Shown: positions 49,954 through 59,672, counted from the stretch's first letter. The stretch: DNA of 64,000 nucleotides from Tyzzerella sp. (GCA_019415525.1 DXZA01000057.1:130913-194912), one strand, 5' to 3'. Made by a program: numbers and translations. The notes: generated from the sequence alone by a model not told the origin.

Positions 49954-52005
49954 ATGTATCTTGATAGTCCTGTTACAGATATAAAAAGTATAGGGCCTGA
50001 AAAAAGTAAAAAACTTTCTAAATTAAATATATATACTGTAAAAGACCTTATAGAGCATTTTCCTAGAGATTATGAGGATAGAAGTGAAATAGTTCCGTTA
50101 TCTGATATTAAAATAAATGAGGAAAATACATTTAGAGGAAAAGTAAAAGGTATACCAGAAGATATAAGAGTAAAAAACCTTAGAATAGTACGAGCAAGAA
50201 TAGAGGACTCTACAGGTGGAGTAACTGCTGTATGGTATAATCAGCCTTATATGAAAAAAGCATTTAAAGAAGGTGCAGAATATATTTTTACAGGAAAGGC
50301 TGTTAGAAAATATAATAAAATAGAGGTACAATCACCAGAATTTGAAATTATTTCAGAGGGTAGTGTGCTTTCGGGAGGAAGAATAGTTCCTGTTTATCCT
50401 GTAACAAGTGGTATTTCTCAAAAAATACTAAGAAGTCTTATAAAAGATACTATTGAATATACAAAAAATCAAATTCATGATTTTATACCTACAAATATAC
50501 GAAAGAAATATAAATTATGTGATAGAAATTTTGCTGTTTTAAATATACATTTTCCTGAAAATAATGACAGCTTTTTTATTGCAAGAAGACGTCTTGTTTT
50601 TGAAGAGCTTTTTTTACTTCAAACAGCACTTTTAAGAATGAAATCAAATGCTAATAAAGGTAAAAAAGGAATTGTTTTTAAAAATATAAACTGTGCTAAG
50701 GAAGTCCTTGAAAATTTACCCTTTGAATTAACAGATGCACAGAAAAAAGTTATGAGAGAAATAGTAAATGATATGAAATCCGGAAAAGCCATGAATAGAC
50801 TTGTTCAGGGTGATGTTGGTAGTGGTAAGACGGTAGTGGCTCTTATAACAGCTTTTATAGCTATCAAAAATGGATATCAAGCAGCTCTTATGGTGCCTAC
50901 TGAGGTTCTTGCAGGTCAGCATTTTGAGTTTTTTTCAAGCATATTTAATAAAATGGGTATAAAAACCGTATTACTTACAGGTTCTTTAAAGAAAAAAGAA
51001 AAAAATATTGCTCTTGAAGAAATATCAACAGGAAATGCTAAAATGGTTATAGGAACTCATGCAGTAATACAAGATACAGTACAGTTTGAAAATCTTGGTA
51101 TGGTAATAACAGATGAACAGCATCGTTTTGGCGTGCGTCAAAGAGGAACTTTAAGTGATAAGGGTAATAATCCACATGTACTTGTTATGACAGCAACGCC
51201 AATTCCAAGAACACTTGCATTAATACTTTATGGTGACCTTGATATATCTATAATAGACCATTTGCCACCAGGAAGACAGAAAATAGATACATCTTCTGTT
51301 AATTCATCTTATCATGAGAGAATATATAATTTTATTAGAAAAGAAATAGATAGGGGCAGACAAGTTTATATTATATGTCCTATGATTGATGAAAGTGATA
51401 AAATGGACGTTCAAGCAGTTACAAGTTATACGGAAAAATTAAAAAATGAAGTTTTTTCGGAATATTCTGTGGAATGTCTTCATGGTAAAATTAAACCAGC
51501 AGAAAAGCAAGATATTATGGATAGATTTGCTGAAAATAAAGTAAATATACTTGTTTCTACAACCGTTATTGAAGTTGGTATAAATGTTCCTAATGCAACA
51601 ATTATGCTTATTGAAAATGCTGAAAGATTTGGACTTGCTCAGCTTCATCAGCTTAGAGGACGTGTTGGTCGTGGTAATGAAAAATCTTATTGTATACTTG
51701 TTTGTGATTCAAAAAATAAGGTTGCTACAGAAAGAATGCATATGATGACAAAATCAACTGATGGTTTTGAAATATCGGAAATGGACCTTAAACTTAGAGG
51801 TCCAGGAGAATTTTTTGGTACAAAACAGCATGGTCTTCCTGAAATGAAAATTGCAAATTTATATAAGGATATGGATATTCTTAAAGAAGCTCAAAAAGCT
51901 GCTTTTGAAGTTATTAATGATGATAAATTTATGGAAAAAGAAGAAAATAAGCTTCTTTATATGGAAATTGAAAATACACTTAATGTGGAAAATATAAATA
52001 TATAA
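49954..52005 (+). CDS. recG: ATP-dependent DNA helicase RecG
   Basis: Branch-migration helicase that reverses stalled forks and processes recombination and R-loop structures. The 683-residue protein has the N-terminal helix and OB wedge domain (about 1-160). The helicase core shows LVQGDVGSGKTVVALIT (Walker A), VITDEQHRFGVRQR (DEQH), MTATPIPRTLALILYGDLD, VIEVGINVPNATIMLIENAERF and QLRGRVGRG, in pieces. I start at the ATG at 49954 behind GGAGGTGA; a longer frame back to 49918 crosses the terminator hairpin. Confidence 0.96.
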   Translation: MYLDSPVTDIKSIGPEKSKKLSKLNIYTVKDLIEHFPRDYEDRSEIVPLSDIKINEENTFRGKVKGIPEDIRVKNLRIVRARIEDSTGGVTAVWYNQPYMKKAFKEGAEYIFTGKAVRKYNKIEVQSPEFEIISEGSVLSGGRIVPVYPVTSGISQKILRSLIKDTIEYTKNQIHDFIPTNIRKKYKLCDRNFAVLNIHFPENNDSFFIARRRLVFEELFLLQTALLRMKSNANKGKKGIVFKNINCAKEVLENLPFELTDAQKKVMREIVNDMKSGKAMNRLVQGDVGSGKTVVALITAFIAIKNGYQAALMVPTEVLAGQHFEFFSSIFNKMGIKTVLLTGSLKKKEKNIALEEISTGNAKMVIGTHAVIQDTVQFENLGMVITDEQHRFGVRQRGTLSDKGNNPHVLVMTATPIPRTLALILYGDLDISIIDHLPPGRQKIDTSSVNSSYHERIYNFIRKEIDRGRQVYIICPMIDESDKMDVQAVTSYTEKLKNEVFSEYSVECLHGKIKPAEKQDIMDRFAENKVNILVSTTVIEVGINVPNATIMLIENAERFGLAQLHQLRGRVGRGNEKSYCILVCDSKNKVATERMHMMTKSTDGFEISEMDLKLRGPGEFFGTKQHGLPEMKIANLYKDMDILKEAQKAAFEVINDDKFMEKEENKLLYMEIENTLNVENINI

Positions 52006-52012
52006 ATTTCTA

Positions 52013-52041
52013 TTTTGAAATATCTCTAAATATGGTATAAT
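52013..52041 (+). promoter_or_regulatory. Candidate promoter of rsmD
   Basis: TATAAT (52036-52041) is preceded by TTTTGA (52013-52018) at 17 bases or TTGAAA (52015-52020) at 15 bases, 84 bases before the rsmD start codon. Confidence 0.4.
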
Positions 52042-52124
52042 CAATTTTATTATTGTATTTTAAAGGCTTTTTTGCTATACTCTATTTGTATTTTTAACAA
52101 ATTTGTAATTTTGGAGGCTTTTTT

Positions 52125-52676
52125 ATGCGTGTTATTTCAGGAATGGCGAGAGGGCATAAGCTTTTAGCGCCTGAAGGTATGGACACAAGACCTACTACTG
52201 ATAGAATAAAGGAAACTCTTTTTAATATAATTGCTCCAGATATTCCAGAAGCTAAATTTTTAGACCTTTTTTCAGGTTCAGGAGCAATAGGTATTGAGGC
52301 TTTAAGCAGATATGCAGATAAATGTGTATTTGTTGATGAGTCCTTAAAATGTAAAGAAATTATTGAACATAATCTTAAACATACAAAATTAATTGATAAG
52401 ACGGAAATTTATTGTACAGATGCTATTTCTGCTATAAATATGCTTTCTTCAAAAGGTGAAAAATTCGATATTATATTTATGGACCCACCATATAATCTTG
52501 GTTTTTATGAGCCAGTATTAAAGGCTTTAAAAAATGCAGATATATTAAATAAAGAAGGCTATATTATCGCTGAAAGGTCACCTAATAATCCTTTACCTCA
52601 AATAGATGGAATTGAGATTTTAAGAGAAAAAGAATATAAAACAACAGTTATGACCTTTATGGCTTTGGAGGATTAA
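52125..52676 (+). CDS. rsmD: 16S rRNA m2G966 methyltransferase RsmD
   Basis: SAM-dependent methylation of G966 in 16S rRNA (YlbH in Bacillus). The 183-residue protein has RVISGMARGHKLLAP, RPTTDRIKETLFN, LDLFSGSGAIGIEALSR (SAM site) and the catalytic MDPPYNLGFY. ATG follows TTGGAGG. It is five bases before coaD, a pair conserved across Firmicutes. Confidence 0.95.
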   Translation: MRVISGMARGHKLLAPEGMDTRPTTDRIKETLFNIIAPDIPEAKFLDLFSGSGAIGIEALSRYADKCVFVDESLKCKEIIEHNLKHTKLIDKTEIYCTDAISAINMLSSKGEKFDIIFMDPPYNLGFYEPVLKALKNADILNKEGYIIAERSPNNPLPQIDGIEILREKEYKTTVMTFMALED

Positions 52677-52681
52677 GTAAT

Positions 52682-53167
52682 ATGAAAGCAATATATGCAG
52701 GCAGTTTTGACCCTGTTACTTTAGGACATCTTGATATTATAAAAAGAGCTGCTAAAATTTTTGATAAGTTAGTTGTAGCAGTTTTGGAAAATCCTAATAA
52801 AAATTGTCTTTTTACAGTTGAAGAAAGAAAAAAACATTTAGAAATTGTTACAGCTGAGATAGGAAATGTGGAAGTTGCTTCATTTCAGGGGCTTTTAGCT
52901 GATTTTGCAAGAGAAATAGAAGCTGATGTTGCAATAAGAGGTCTTAGAAATGCTGTTGATTTTGCATGTGAACAACAAATGCATCTTATAAATGGACGAC
53001 TTAATAAAAATATAGAGACAGTATTTCTTGCTGCTGATGAAAGTCATATTTCATTAAGTTCAAGTGCTGTTAAAGAAGTAGCCGTTTTTGGTGGTAATAT
53101 TGATTTTATGGTTCCAAAGGAAATTATAGGTTTTATAGAGGAAAAATATATGAAACGAGGGGTTTAA
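52682..53167 (+). CDS. coaD: Phosphopantetheine adenylyltransferase
   Basis: Penultimate enzyme of coenzyme A synthesis, converting 4'-phosphopantetheine and ATP to dephospho-CoA. The 161-residue nucleotidyltransferase shows YAGSFDPVTLGHLDI (TxGH motif), AIRGLRNAVDFACEQQM and HISLSSSAVKE (ISSS-type motif). It is between rsmD and the coiled-coil gene, whose ATG follows its stop directly. CoA links it to Pta and the acyl carrier protein downstream. Confidence 0.96.
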   Translation: MKAIYAGSFDPVTLGHLDIIKRAAKIFDKLVVAVLENPNKNCLFTVEERKKHLEIVTAEIGNVEVASFQGLLADFAREIEADVAIRGLRNAVDFACEQQMHLINGRLNKNIETVFLAADESHISLSSSAVKEVAVFGGNIDFMVPKEIIGFIEEKYMKRGV

Positions 53168-53674
53168 ATGGAAACAGTTTTAAAGCTGCTTGATGAAATA
53201 GAAGAAATATTAGACACAAGTCATGGGACACCCTTTTCATCAAAAGTAAAAGTTGATAAAGAAGAAATTTATGAAATATTATCTGAAATAAGAACAAGAT
53301 TACCTAATGAACTTAAGCAAGCTAAATGGGTTATTGATGAGAGAAATAAAATTCTTGTTGATGCACAAAAAGAAGCAGATGAAATTCTTAAAAACGCTGA
53401 AGACAGAATAGAAAAACTTATAAATGAAGATGAAATAACAAAAAGAGCTTATGAACAAGCTGCTATTATAAATGAAAATAGTAAAAAAATAGCAAAGGAA
53501 ATGCGTCTTGGTGCTATGGAATATGCAGATGAAGTACTTTCCCTTGCTGAACAAAGAGTTAAAGAACTTATGGAAGCTATGAAAGAAGAATCTATGAAAA
53601 CAGACCAGTTCTTTAACCAGACTCTTGGTGTTATCTATGAAAACAGACAAGAGTTAAGAGGTGTTAAAAAATAA
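53168..53674 (+). CDS. Coiled-coil protein of unknown function
   Basis: A 168-residue highly charged helical protein. Residues about 60-150 form a continuous coiled coil rich in Ala, Glu and Lys (DAQKEADEILKNAEDRI, then AKEMRLGAMEYADEVL), reminiscent of ATP synthase b/E-type stalks and DivIVA-like proteins. Clostridial homologues are often labelled ATPase without basis; no nucleotide-binding motif is present. It starts directly after the coaD stop, with ACGAGGGG upstream. The conserved place between coaD and ylbJ is the only clue to role. It converges on ylbJ with five bases between the stops and no visible terminator. Confidence 0.8.
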   Translation: METVLKLLDEIEEILDTSHGTPFSSKVKVDKEEIYEILSEIRTRLPNELKQAKWVIDERNKILVDAQKEADEILKNAEDRIEKLINEDEITKRAYEQAAIINENSKKIAKEMRLGAMEYADEVLSLAEQRVKELMEAMKEESMKTDQFFNQTLGVIYENRQELRGVKK

Positions 53675-53679
53675 ATTTA

Positions 53680-54792
53680 TTACATAATTTTTTTATATAT
53701 GCAGTAAATAAAAGATAGTGTTAATATAGTAAAAGACAATATTATGTATAAGTTATTAAAATTTGCAGTACCTTGTGTTATAAATACAGTGGGTACTGCT
53801 TTTTGTGTTATTTTTTCAAATATTCCATAAAATAATATAGTGTATAAAACAGCTACTAAAGAATTAATCAATCTTGATATAATGTATAATAAAGGATTTA
53901 AGTCTGTATCTGAAAAAACACTTATTGTTTGAATATTTATTGATATTCCACCAAAACCTATTATTAAACTTATTCCTATTATTTTTGCAAATAAATTACA
54001 ATCCCACGATGATATCTTTTCACAACCATATGTAACTTCTAAAATACCAGAAAAAATTCCATATATATAATCATAATCTATATTTATAAAATATTTAATA
54101 GGCTTATATAATAAATCTATTATACCCCAAATCTCAAATGTTTCTGTTAATACAGAAAAAAGTACAATAAAGCCACCTATCATTATTATTGTTTCTGAAG
54201 ATGAACATATTGCTGTTTTTAGAATTGTACCTATACTTGAGTTTTTTATATTAAATGTTTTATTTGAGCAGTATGAATTATTTTTTATATGTATAAATCT
54301 AAATATAAATCCTGTTGTAATTGATGATATAAATAGTATAAAAATTAAAAAATATCCTGCTTGTGTATAGTTAAGCATTGATGAAGCTACTGTACCTATT
54401 ATAAATATGGGGCCATTTGTATTTATAAACGATAATGTTATTTGAGCATCTCTTTTTGATAGTTCACCATTTTTATAAAGGTCAGAAATAACTTTTGCAC
54501 CAAATGGGCAACCGGCAATAAGACCTGTTATCCAAGGAAATGCACATTGTGGTGAAACAGAAAATATTGGTTTCATAATATTTTTGAATACCTTACCTAA
54601 AGAGTAGGAAAATCCTGTAAGTGAAAGTATTGAAGTTCCTATCATAAAAATAAATAATGAAGGAATTACATTTTTATACCAAATTAAAAGACCTTTTAAA
54701 GATGCTGAAATTATATTTTGTGGAAACAATAGTACAGTTATTAATACTGATATTGTTATAAATGATAGTAATATATATAATTTTTTATGCAT
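53680..54792 (-). CDS. ylbJ: Sporulation integral membrane protein YlbJ
   Basis: Polytopic protein of 370 residues with about eight to nine hydrophobic segments, of the nucleoside-recognition/Gate domain group. Family features include SLFIFMIGTSIL, GYSLG-like, ITGLIAGCPFGAKVISDLY and SFINTNGPIFIIGT. In Bacillus ylbJ is sigma-E controlled and needed for spore cortex; here a sporulation role is inferred. Its binding site AGAGGTG is embedded in the 3' arm of a hairpin (54796-54840) on the minus strand. It lies downstream of tmcAL. Confidence 0.9.
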   Translation of the reverse strand: MHKKLYILLSFITISVLITVLLFPQNIISASLKGLLIWYKNVIPSLFIFMIGTSILSLTGFSYSLGKVFKNIMKPIFSVSPQCAFPWITGLIAGCPFGAKVISDLYKNGELSKRDAQITLSFINTNGPIFIIGTVASSMLNYTQAGYFLIFILFISSITTGFIFRFIHIKNNSYCSNKTFNIKNSSIGTILKTAICSSSETIIMIGGFIVLFSVLTETFEIWGIIDLLYKPIKYFINIDYDYIYGIFSGILEVTYGCEKISSWDCNLFAKIIGISLIIGFGGISINIQTISVFSDTDLNPLLYIISRLINSLVAVLYTILFYGIFEKITQKAVPTVFITQGTANFNNLYIILSFTILTLSFIYCIYKKIM

Positions 54793-54795
54793 TAA

Positions 54796-54840
54796 AAAAC
54801 ACCTCTTTTACTACAATGAATATGATAAAAGAAGTGTTTT
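54796..54840 (-). terminator. Hairpin/attenuator between tmcAL and ylbJ
   Basis: Arms GTGTTTT (54834-54840) with AAAACAC (54796-54802) and TAAAAGA (54826-54832) with TCTTTTA (54804-54810) form a two-part stem. On the minus strand it ends in a T-run just before the ylbJ ATG. The ylbJ binding site lies within the stem, so folding could both stop transcription and block translation. Confidence 0.65.
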
Positions 54841-54847
54841 TATGATG

Positions 54848-56074
54848 TTATATTATTACCATTGGTGTTGAAAATTCTTTTTTTGGTATACGCATATTTT
54901 TTGATGGTGAAAGAGCAAAGTAAATATCAGTAAATTGTATTTCTTTTTCAAACATTTTTATACCTATTTCATCAAGTTGAGAGTATATATTTTTTGTGTT
55001 TGTAATTACTGGTATTTTTGATTTTTTAGTTAATTCGCTTAAAATTATTGATGAATCTTTTTTAAATCCTAAAACCCTTATATACTGAGAAAATCCATTT
55101 TCAATAAATTGAGAAAAATCATTTTTTTGTATATCTAGTATTATATGAAGTATTGCTCTTTGTATTTTTGTATAGGTATATCTTTTTGACTTTATATAAT
55201 CACATATTTCTTCAAAATCATAACATTCATATAATGATTTTAAAATTCTGTTTTCTAATCCTTCTGTAACATCAAGTATATTTTTTAAATAATCTTCATT
55301 TGATGTTCTAAGTTTATAATTTAAGAAATGAGATAAATTATTTTGAAAAATAGGTGCTTTTTTACAATTTAAAGCTTCTGAATATATATCAATACAATTT
55401 TTTGGTACAGCAGAAAAGGCTGTATTAATATTATTATTTTTTATATATTCCCTTATAGCAGTTGCAGATGCTATTGTGCTTTCTATATTTTTAGAATTAT
55501 AGTGAGCTTTTTCCCTTTTAATTGTTACAGGTGTTATTTTGCTATTTATTTTTTTTAAAGTTTTAAGATATTCTATACCTAATATATTATTTGGATTTTC
55601 TAATATTTCTTTTGGTATATTAGCTATTTGTTCTAAGGCATTTCCTCGTGCAGTTGGAAAAGGAAGACCTTTAGAAAGTTCTTTTTTAATAGCATATTTA
55701 AAATTTTGTGGCTCATTATAAAGTATATTTGCCGTTTTTTCTATATATTCGATATGTCCAGACTCTGAACCGAATGAAATCATATTAACTATCCCTGTAT
55801 TTTCAAGTATTCTTACAGCACATTCTGAAAAAAATTCAGCTGATGAAGTTGAAAAATAAGTTGGTATTTCTATAACCATATCAACACCATTATTAAGAGC
55901 AGCTTTTGTACGTGTCCATTTATCAAAAATAGCAGGCTCACCTCGTTGAACAAAGTTACCGCTCATAACAGCAATTACAAAATCACAGCCCGAAATTTTT
56001 TTTGATTGCTCTATATGAAATTTATGTCCGTTGTGAAAAGGGTTATATTCTGATACTATTCCAAGTACTTTCAT
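54848..56074 (-). CDS. tmcAL: tRNA(Met) cytidine acetate ligase TmcAL (YlbM)
   Basis: Uses acetate and ATP to acetylate the wobble cytidine (ac4C34) of elongator tRNA-Met. The 408-residue protein has the nucleotidyltransferase-like N-terminus VLGIVSEYNPFHNGHKFHI (HxGH) and AVMSGNFVQRGEPAIFDKWTRTKAAL, in pieces. Later GNALEQIANIP and GIEYLKTL precede a helical RNA-binding part. ATG follows AAAGG with a modest binding site. Acetate supplied by the Pta-AckA pair encoded nearby could be its substrate, though that link is inference. Confidence 0.93.
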   Translation of the reverse strand: MKVLGIVSEYNPFHNGHKFHIEQSKKISGCDFVIAVMSGNFVQRGEPAIFDKWTRTKAALNNGVDMVIEIPTYFSTSSAEFFSECAVRILENTGIVNMISFGSESGHIEYIEKTANILYNEPQNFKYAIKKELSKGLPFPTARGNALEQIANIPKEILENPNNILGIEYLKTLKKINSKITPVTIKREKAHYNSKNIESTIASATAIREYIKNNNINTAFSAVPKNCIDIYSEALNCKKAPIFQNNLSHFLNYKLRTSNEDYLKNILDVTEGLENRILKSLYECYDFEEICDYIKSKRYTYTKIQRAILHIILDIQKNDFSQFIENGFSQYIRVLGFKKDSSIILSELTKKSKIPVITNTKNIYSQLDEIGIKMFEKEIQFTDIYFALSPSKNMRIPKKEFSTPMVII

Positions 56075-56246
56075 GTTAAAAAACCTTTCATGTGATAAAT
56101 TTTTGTATATTTTAATTTGGTATAATTATTATAACAGATAGAGTGTTTTTTGTTCACTATTATTACTTTTTTCTATGGAAAAAAAAGACTTAAAGAGCTA
56201 TACTTTTATTATGGAATATTTTAATGTATAGAGCAGGGATTGATTT

Positions 56247-57281
56247 ATGGGAGATGATTTAGATTTTCTCAAATATATTTTTGCTGATGAATGTGGAAAT
56301 AATATAGCAAAAATAAGTGAAATAGAAAAAAGGGCTTTAATTAAAAACTCTTTTGACTTAAACGAAATTAATATTATATTGAGGATGCTTCATAGTATAA
56401 AAGGTTCTGCTTCTATGATGGGATATATGGGGATTGCACAAGTTTCTCATTCCTTAGAAGAATTATATATATATATGAAAGATAGTGATTTTTCTGAAAA
56501 AGAGTTTAATTATATTATAAATCTTTCAGAGCTTGCTCTTAATTATATTTTAAAAGAAATAAGTAATATAGAAACAGAAACTATAACATTTGACTATGGA
56601 TATGGTATTACAAAATTTATAACTGACTTTCTTAATGAGAAGTCTCTTGAATATGAAAACCAAAAGTTTATTGAAAAACTTAAAAACTCAAGTTATAAAA
56701 TAAAAAAACCATATACAATAAAGAAAAAAGATTTTTATATACTTGAAGAAAAATCAAAGCGTCTTATGAGCATATTATCTATGCAACTTGAAAAAAGCGT
56801 TGAGCTTATTATAAAAGGAGCAGATACAATAACAACTGAAAGTATAAATGAAAAAGTATCTATTGCTGTATTACAACTAATAAAAAACAGTATTGACCAT
56901 GGCATAGAAACAAAAGAAGAACGCATAAAAAGTGGTAAAAAAGAAAAAGGTTTAGTTATAATAAATATATATATTGAAAAAGATACATTAAATGTTATTG
57001 TAAGTGATGATGGTTTAGGTCTTGATAAAGATGAAATATTTAAAAAAGCTTTGGAAAAAGGTATTGCAAATAAAAGTATATGTGAATATACAGATGAGGA
57101 AATATACTCATTTATATTATATCCTGGATTTACAACAAAAACATCAGTTTCTATGTTTTCCGGTAGAGGAATAGGCCTTGATGCCGCTAATGGTGCTATA
57201 TGTTCTGTTGGTGGATGTATAATAATATCAAGTCAAAAAAATAAAGGAACAAGTTTTATTATAAAAATTCCATTAAAATAA
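56247..57281 (+). CDS. Orphan CheA-like histidine kinase (HPt plus ATPase only)
   Basis: A 344-residue cytoplasmic protein with an N-terminal HPt domain (about 1-108, phospho-site His49 in MLHSIKGSASMMGY). A linker follows, then a CheA-type ATPase (about 165-344) with the N-box LIKNSIDHGIETKEER (Asn214), SDDGLGLD and FSGRGIGLDAANGA. The P3 dimerisation helices and the P5/CheW-like domain of true CheA are absent, as is a P2 domain. No chemotaxis genes lie nearby. It may phosphorylate a response regulator encoded elsewhere, and Spo0A is a conceivable target but unproven. ATG follows CAGGGATTG, a weak binding site. Confidence 0.87.
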   Translation: MGDDLDFLKYIFADECGNNIAKISEIEKRALIKNSFDLNEINIILRMLHSIKGSASMMGYMGIAQVSHSLEELYIYMKDSDFSEKEFNYIINLSELALNYILKEISNIETETITFDYGYGITKFITDFLNEKSLEYENQKFIEKLKNSSYKIKKPYTIKKKDFYILEEKSKRLMSILSMQLEKSVELIIKGADTITTESINEKVSIAVLQLIKNSIDHGIETKEERIKSGKKEKGLVIINIYIEKDTLNVIVSDDGLGLDKDEIFKKALEKGIANKSICEYTDEEIYSFILYPGFTTKTSVSMFSGRGIGLDAANGAICSVGGCIIISSQKNKGTSFIIKIPLK

Positions 57282-57315
57282 GTAAAATTATATTATAAAA
57301 AATAGTAAAAAAGTA

Positions 57316-57344
57316 TTGTATACAATAAACTCTTTATATATAAT
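57316..57344 (+). promoter_or_regulatory. Candidate sigma-A promoter of pta-ackA
   Basis: TTGTAT (57316-57321) and TATAAT (57339-57344) are separated by 17 bases, about 85 bases before the pta start codon. Confidence 0.55.
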
Positions 57345-57428
57345 ATATAATGTACTTTATTGGGAATGGAATTATATAGAGTTTTAAAGGGTAAATGTAG
57401 AGAAATTTTATTTTAGGAGGATTTTAAA

Positions 57429-58433
57429 ATGGATTTTTTAAACATTATGAAAGAAAAAGCAAAAAGTGATATTCAGACAATAGTATTACCTGAATCTTAC
57501 GAAAAGAGAAATCTTGATGCAGCTGCAGCTGTTCTTAAAGAAGGACTTGCAAATATTATTCTTGTTGGGGAAAAAGATAAAATTATCGAAGCAGCAGGAG
57601 ATGCTGATGTATCAAAAGCTACATTTATAAATCCTGCAGAATATGATAAAATGGACGATTTTGTTGCTACATTTTGCGAACTTAGAAAAAGTAAAGGAGT
57701 TACTCCAGAACAGGCTTTAAAAGCTCTTTCAGACCCTCTTACATTTGGTGTTATGCTCGTTAAAAAAGAAGTAGCAGATGGTATGGTTTCTGGAGCGATA
57801 CACTCAACAGCAGATGTTCTTCGTCCAGCACTTCAGATATTAAAAACAGCTCCTGGAACAGATATTGTTTCTTCATTCTTCGTAATGGTATGTAAAGATA
57901 ATACTTATGGAAATGATGGAGTACTTGTATTTGCAGACTGTGCTTTAAATCAGAATCCTAATTCTACTGAACTTGCTTCAATAGCAGGTGATTCAGCTAA
58001 ATCATTTGAAGCTTTTGTAGGTGGAGAAGCAAGAGTTGCTATGCTTAGTCATTCAACAATGGGTAGTGCAAGACATGCAGATGTTGATAAAGTTGTTGAA
58101 GCTACAAAAATAGCAAAAGAAAAATATCCAAATGTTAAACTTGATGGTGAATTACAGCTTGATGCTGCTATTGTTCCTTCAGTTGGTTCATTAAAAGCTC
58201 CTGAAAGTACTGTTGCAGGTAAAGCAAATGTTCTTGTATTCCCAGACATTGATGCGGGAAATATCGGATACAAACTTGTACAGAGATTTGCAGGTGCAGA
58301 AGCTTATGGTCCTGTATTACAGGGTATTGCAAAACCTGTAAATGACCTTTCAAGAGGATGCTCAGCAGAAGATATAGTTGGTGTTGTTGCTATTACAGCT
58401 GTACAGGCTCAGGTTCTTAAAGCAGCAAAATAA
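57429..58433 (+). CDS. pta: Phosphate acetyltransferase
   Basis: Converts acetyl-CoA and phosphate to acetyl phosphate, feeding AckA for ATP and acetate production. The 334-residue short-form Pta shows TIVLPESYEKRNLDAA, DPLTFGVMLVKK, MVSGAIHSTADVLRPALQI, MLSHSTMGSARH and GELQLDAAIVPSVG. ATG follows AGGAGG. Its C-rich codon choice fits high expression. ackA follows after 42 bases. Acetyl phosphate may also act as a phosphodonor for response regulators. Confidence 0.96.
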   Translation: MDFLNIMKEKAKSDIQTIVLPESYEKRNLDAAAAVLKEGLANIILVGEKDKIIEAAGDADVSKATFINPAEYDKMDDFVATFCELRKSKGVTPEQALKALSDPLTFGVMLVKKEVADGMVSGAIHSTADVLRPALQILKTAPGTDIVSSFFVMVCKDNTYGNDGVLVFADCALNQNPNSTELASIAGDSAKSFEAFVGGEARVAMLSHSTMGSARHADVDKVVEATKIAKEKYPNVKLDGELQLDAAIVPSVGSLKAPESTVAGKANVLVFPDIDAGNIGYKLVQRFAGAEAYGPVLQGIAKPVNDLSRGCSAEDIVGVVAITAVQAQVLKAAK

Positions 58434-58475
58434 TTTGTTTATAATTTAAATATTTTGATTTAAGGAGAGAAAAAA

Positions 58476-59672
58476 ATGAAAATTCTTGTATTAAACTGTG
58501 GTAGTTCATCATTAAAATATCAGCTTATTGACGGAGATACAGAGGCTGTTCTTGCAAAAGGTCTTTGCGAAAGAATTGGTATTGAAGGTTCAAGACTTAA
58601 ACATCAGCCAGCAGGAAAAGAAGACTATGTATGTGAAGAATATATGGAAGACCATACAGTAGCTGTTCAGATGGTTATTGATGCTCTTCTTGATACTGAA
58701 CATGGTGTTATAAAATCAGTTAAAGAAATTGGTGCTGTTGGACATCGTGTTGTTCATGGTGGAGAATACTTTGCAAGTTCTGTAATTATAACAGAAGAAG
58801 TTAAAGAAGCTATAAGAAAATGTTGTGACCTTGCACCATTACACAACCCAGCAAACCTTATTGGTATTGATGCTTGTGAAAAAATTATGCCAAATGTTCC
58901 ACAGGTTGGTGTATTTGATACAGCTTTCCACCAGACAATGCCTGAAAGAGCTTATCTTTATGCTCTCCCATATGAATATTATGAAAAATATAAAATTAGA
59001 AGATATGGTTTCCACGGAACAAGCCACAAATATGTTGCTCAAGAATGTGCTAATATGATGAATAGACCTCTTAAAGAGTCAAAAATCATTACATGTCACC
59101 TTGGAAACGGTGGTAGTATCTGTGCTGTAAGAAATGGTAAATCAATAGATACATCAATGGGCTTTACACCACTTGAAGGTCTTGTTATGGGTACAAGAAG
59201 TGGTGACGTTGATGCTGCTGTTATAACATATCTTATGCAGAAAGAAAACCTTACACCAACAGAAATGGATAATATACTTAATAAAAAATCAGGTGTTCTT
59301 GGTATTTCAGGTGTATCAAGTGACTTTAGAGATATTGAATCAGCTAGTTCAGAAGGTAATGACAGAGCTAATACAGCACTTGACATTTTTGCTTACAAAG
59401 TTGCAAAATATATTGGTGAATATGCAGCAGCTATGAATGGTGTTGATGCCATTGTATTTACAGCAGGTCTTGGAGAAAATTCAGGTACAACAAGAAGAGC
59501 TATATGTGATTACTTAAGTTTCCTTGGAGTACACATTGATTCATATAATAACAGTTTAAGAGGAAAAGCTATGGAAATTTCTGCACCAGACTCAAGAATT
59601 AGAGTATATGTAATTCCTACAAATGAAGAATTAATGATTGCAAGAGATACAAAAGAGCTTCTTGACAAATAA
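58476..59672 (+). CDS. ackA: Acetate kinase
   Basis: Transfers phosphate from acetyl phosphate to ADP, giving acetate and ATP. The 398-residue protein has LNCGSSSLKYQLI at the start, GHRVVHGGEYF, FDTAFHQTMPERAYLYALP, RRYGFHGTSHKYV, HLGNGGSICAV and GFTPLEGLVMGTRSGDVD, all active-site motifs of the acetokinase family. ATG follows AAGGAGAG. It forms the acetate operon with pta. Confidence 0.97.
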   Translation: MKILVLNCGSSSLKYQLIDGDTEAVLAKGLCERIGIEGSRLKHQPAGKEDYVCEEYMEDHTVAVQMVIDALLDTEHGVIKSVKEIGAVGHRVVHGGEYFASSVIITEEVKEAIRKCCDLAPLHNPANLIGIDACEKIMPNVPQVGVFDTAFHQTMPERAYLYALPYEYYEKYKIRRYGFHGTSHKYVAQECANMMNRPLKESKIITCHLGNGGSICAVRNGKSIDTSMGFTPLEGLVMGTRSGDVDAAVITYLMQKENLTPTEMDNILNKKSGVLGISGVSSDFRDIESASSEGNDRANTALDIFAYKVAKYIGEYAAAMNGVDAIVFTAGLGENSGTTRRAICDYLSFLGVHIDSYNNSLRGKAMEISAPDSRIRVYVIPTNEELMIARDTKELLDK

